DNA of 64,000 nt from Haliclona indistincta. Its lineage: Eukaryota > Porifera > Demospongiae > Haplosclerida > Chalinidae. Location of the stretch: contig OZ024792.1 of NCBI GenBank assembly GCA_964017065.1, forward strand, positions 6,133,754-6,197,753. The letters are read 5' to 3'. Of this stretch, positions 61,987 through 64,000 are shown in pieces. Both the position numbers and the translations under genes were made by a program. Positions within the stretch are counted from its first letter, which is position 1. The number at the start of each line of letters is the position of its first letter. The notes beneath the pieces were generated by a model. It made no database searches. It was not told the DNA's origin and saw only the letters and a list, made by a program, of their open reading frames with translations.

Positions 61987-62518
61987 CTGGATTTCAATGA
62001 CTTACAAATATATAATCAAACGTGTAGTTAGGTGCTTGCATAGAAGACTGTATTGTCTAGAGTTCATGTATAGTCTGTAGTTGCTAGGCATTGTGTGTGT
62101 TTGATACTTTTTGAGTATAATATCATTCTGTGTTGAAATTGCCTATTTTGGTGAAAATTGAAAGACACACAATCACGTGGGAGAACATTACCAAATCTCC
62201 CACTCTCACTTAGTTTTAATTTGTGTTAGAACTACTGTCAACAATTGTTTAATCACAGCTATGAGAATACAAACATATGAACGAGTGATTAAAAGACCAT
62301 TATTATTAGAGACGTCTAATACTCACGGCTCTGCTATTTTAGAAAGAACTTCTTTGAGCTATCACTACACTCAAGGGATTGTACACTTGTTTTCCATTAT
62401 CAGAAACACACAAAGTAGTTTGAAATGGTGCGTGGGTGTGAATAAACATCACCTTATTACTTAAAAGTGTGATGTTTACAACTTTAAACGATCACTGACA
62501 GAAATCGATCTGTTCAAA
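61987..62518 (+). promoter_or_regulatory. g8-g9 intergenic region, class II leader promoter
   Basis: Inverted counterpart of 572-1104. It contains the g8 3' UTR with a hairpin at 62177-62203 and the promoter and 5' UTR of g9. Confidence 0.6.
62177..62203 (+). promoter_or_regulatory. Conserved 27-nt hairpin 191 bases after g8 stop
   Basis: Arms GTGGGAGA and TCTCCCAC with an 11-base loop; same as after g2, g4 and g6. Confidence 0.62.
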
Positions 62519-64000
62519 ATGCTACAGCAGCTGTTGCTAGCCTTTGCACTAGCTGCTGTGAGCTGTTATGCTACGAATGACACAAATTCTACCTCTAACC
62601 CTTTGAACGCTGATGTGTGCAAGAGTTGTAAGTGTTTTCTTTGCTTGTTCTGTATCTGATGTGTTGCTGTTCTTCAGGTACCATCAGTAAACTGATGATT
62701 ACTCCATCACACAATATCACTATTGAGTCTGGTACTACCGTATCACTGAACTGCACTGCTAAGCATACAAGTGATCAAGATTGCTCAATGTGTTTGGTGT
62801 GGAAGCATAATGACAGGCTTCTCTCTGATGTGATGTTTACAACGATCAATGGAACATTGAGTAGTACAATACCACTCACTGTTAACATGAGTACCCAAGG
62901 AGAGTATAGCTGCCAGACAAATGGGACAGAAACAGAGATGGTACAGTCAGTAAACATCAGAGTAGCTGGTTAGTGAGAATTATTAACAGTTCAAAATTTT
63001 TATGCCTTATTACAGATATCACTATCAATGGAGTATATACTAACATACGTATTGGTGATGAAACTATTGTCACTTGCATGATAGCACCGCTTCCATTGAA
63101 TACTACCTACCAATGGCTGTTGTCAAATGGGCTAGTGGTGCCGAATAGTTCAGATGTTCTGAAACTTATAGGAAACAACACCATCGATAAGAAGAATTTT
63201 ACATGTCTAGTGAATTCACCCCATCTGTACTCTCCTATTCAAAAGACCATTATTGTCACTGTACAAGGTATTTTACATTCAGTATACACATGTACTTAAT
63301 TTTAAATTTATGTATCAAAGACACAGCACTGGAACAAGTTCAAGTTGAAAAGGATAATCTAGTAGTTCTGTTAGGAACTAACAATATGCAATTAAACTGC
63401 TCGATCACACTCAATGCACCAATCGGACCAGAAATCGGTGCACTACAAATATCCTGGCTGATGAATGGAACAAAACTACAATCTAGCACAAAACTTACAC
63501 CGCTTGAAGTTCATTCCAACTCGTTCACAAGTACATTGACAGTTGATATCACTGGATATAATAACACTGGTAACTATTGCTGTTCTGCCTCACTGACTGG
63601 AAGCGATAGTGATATGTCCGACTGTATAATTGTCACTGTGTCAGGTATTTTTGTAACTGTATGATTATTTTAACTATGTACATGCATACACTCTTAGAAA
63701 TATCAATATCAGAAGATTACTCTGATCTTCGAGTGGGCAGTACCCAAAGTATCACATGCACTTTGCCAGGAATATCATCAGCAGCATATATGTGGAATGG
63801 TACATGGAGAGGAACATCTGCAATCAATCATAATGTTCTCATGTTGAGCTCTGTTGACAGCACTCTAGATAAAATTGTGTTCACATGTTCAGTGAATTCA
63901 GCTGACTTGTACAGACCTGGTGAAAGAGAGATAACAGTCACAGTGAAAGGTTGAAAGTAATCCATGTTTATCTACTCTACATATTTAATTTTAAATGCAG
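62519..64000 (+). CDS. g9: Ig-domain receptor, 5' part only (runs off right edge)
   Basis: Five exons are visible: signal 62519-62627 (MLQQLLLAFALAAVSC), Ig-like 62678-62968, 63016-63267, 63321-63644, 63698-63949. The window ends exactly on an AG acceptor, so the next exon starts at 64001. All phase 1, no break. Inverted counterpart of g1; its Ig order also follows the start of g3 (exon 63321-63644 resembles 19622-19290). Expected to continue with more Ig, FN3, membrane and tail exons outside the window. Confidence 0.87.

Noticed and set aside
1..64000. CRISPR array, tRNA, rRNA or prokaryotic operon.
   Set aside because: Repeats are exons, introns or transposons, not evenly spaced short repeats; no cloverleaf or rRNA sequence was seen; genes are intron-rich.

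Overview
This window is eukaryotic nuclear DNA from an early-branching animal, most likely a demosponge of the Amphimedon type. That is an inference from AT-rich sequence, very short GT-AG introns, metazoan Ig/FN3/receptor-phosphatase domains, and abundant TIR, foldback and TTAA-type repeats; no marker gene proves the species.

It is a dense cluster of nine related cell-surface receptor genes, called g1 to g9 here. g1 (<1-571), g2 (1105-6838), g3 (7521-20389) and g4 (20921->23973) lie on the minus strand. g5 (25715-33395), g6 (34980-43155), g7 (44978-52761), g8 (56915-61986) and g9 (62519->64000) lie on the plus strand. The two halves point away from a centre near 24-25.7 kb that holds an assembly gap (23974-24173) and repeats. 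The outer parts form an inverted duplication: g1/g2/3' end of g3 mirror g9/g8/3' end beside g7, and the positions of matching bases near the edges sum to about 63,091.

The intact-3'-end receptors share one plan: signal peptide, a run of Ig-like domains, one Ig-like domain without the core Trp, a run of FN3 domains, one transmembrane helix, and a short tail with three conserved tyrosines (YEMV, Y[DE][IV][VI], NPAY). Nearly every ectodomain exon encodes exactly one domain and is phase 1-1. g5 is different: it has the same leader, Ser/Thr-rich stalk, five Ig-like and first FN3 domains as its neighbour g6, but its cytoplasmic part is a tandem protein tyrosine phosphatase (active-looking D1, altered D2). 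The locus therefore pairs tyrosine-tailed receptors with a phosphatase that has nearly the same binding face. My working hypothesis, which is inference, is a recognition (allorecognition or immune-type) receptor complex.

Five genes carry one or two disabled domain exons (frameshift, stop or deletion), always in a phase 1-1 exon that could be skipped without changing frame. Introns of 46, 55 and 62 bases are repeated almost unchanged across the genes, which points to recent duplication or gene conversion.

Mobile elements: a 3.1-kb element with 79-bp TIRs and a 9-bp target duplication inside a g3 intron (carrying a 479-residue orphan protein); a 1.39-kb TIR element with 9-bp target duplication nested in another repeat; foldback MITEs; and a TTAA-flanked MITE inside the g5 phosphatase region. 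No tRNA, rRNA or CRISPR was seen.
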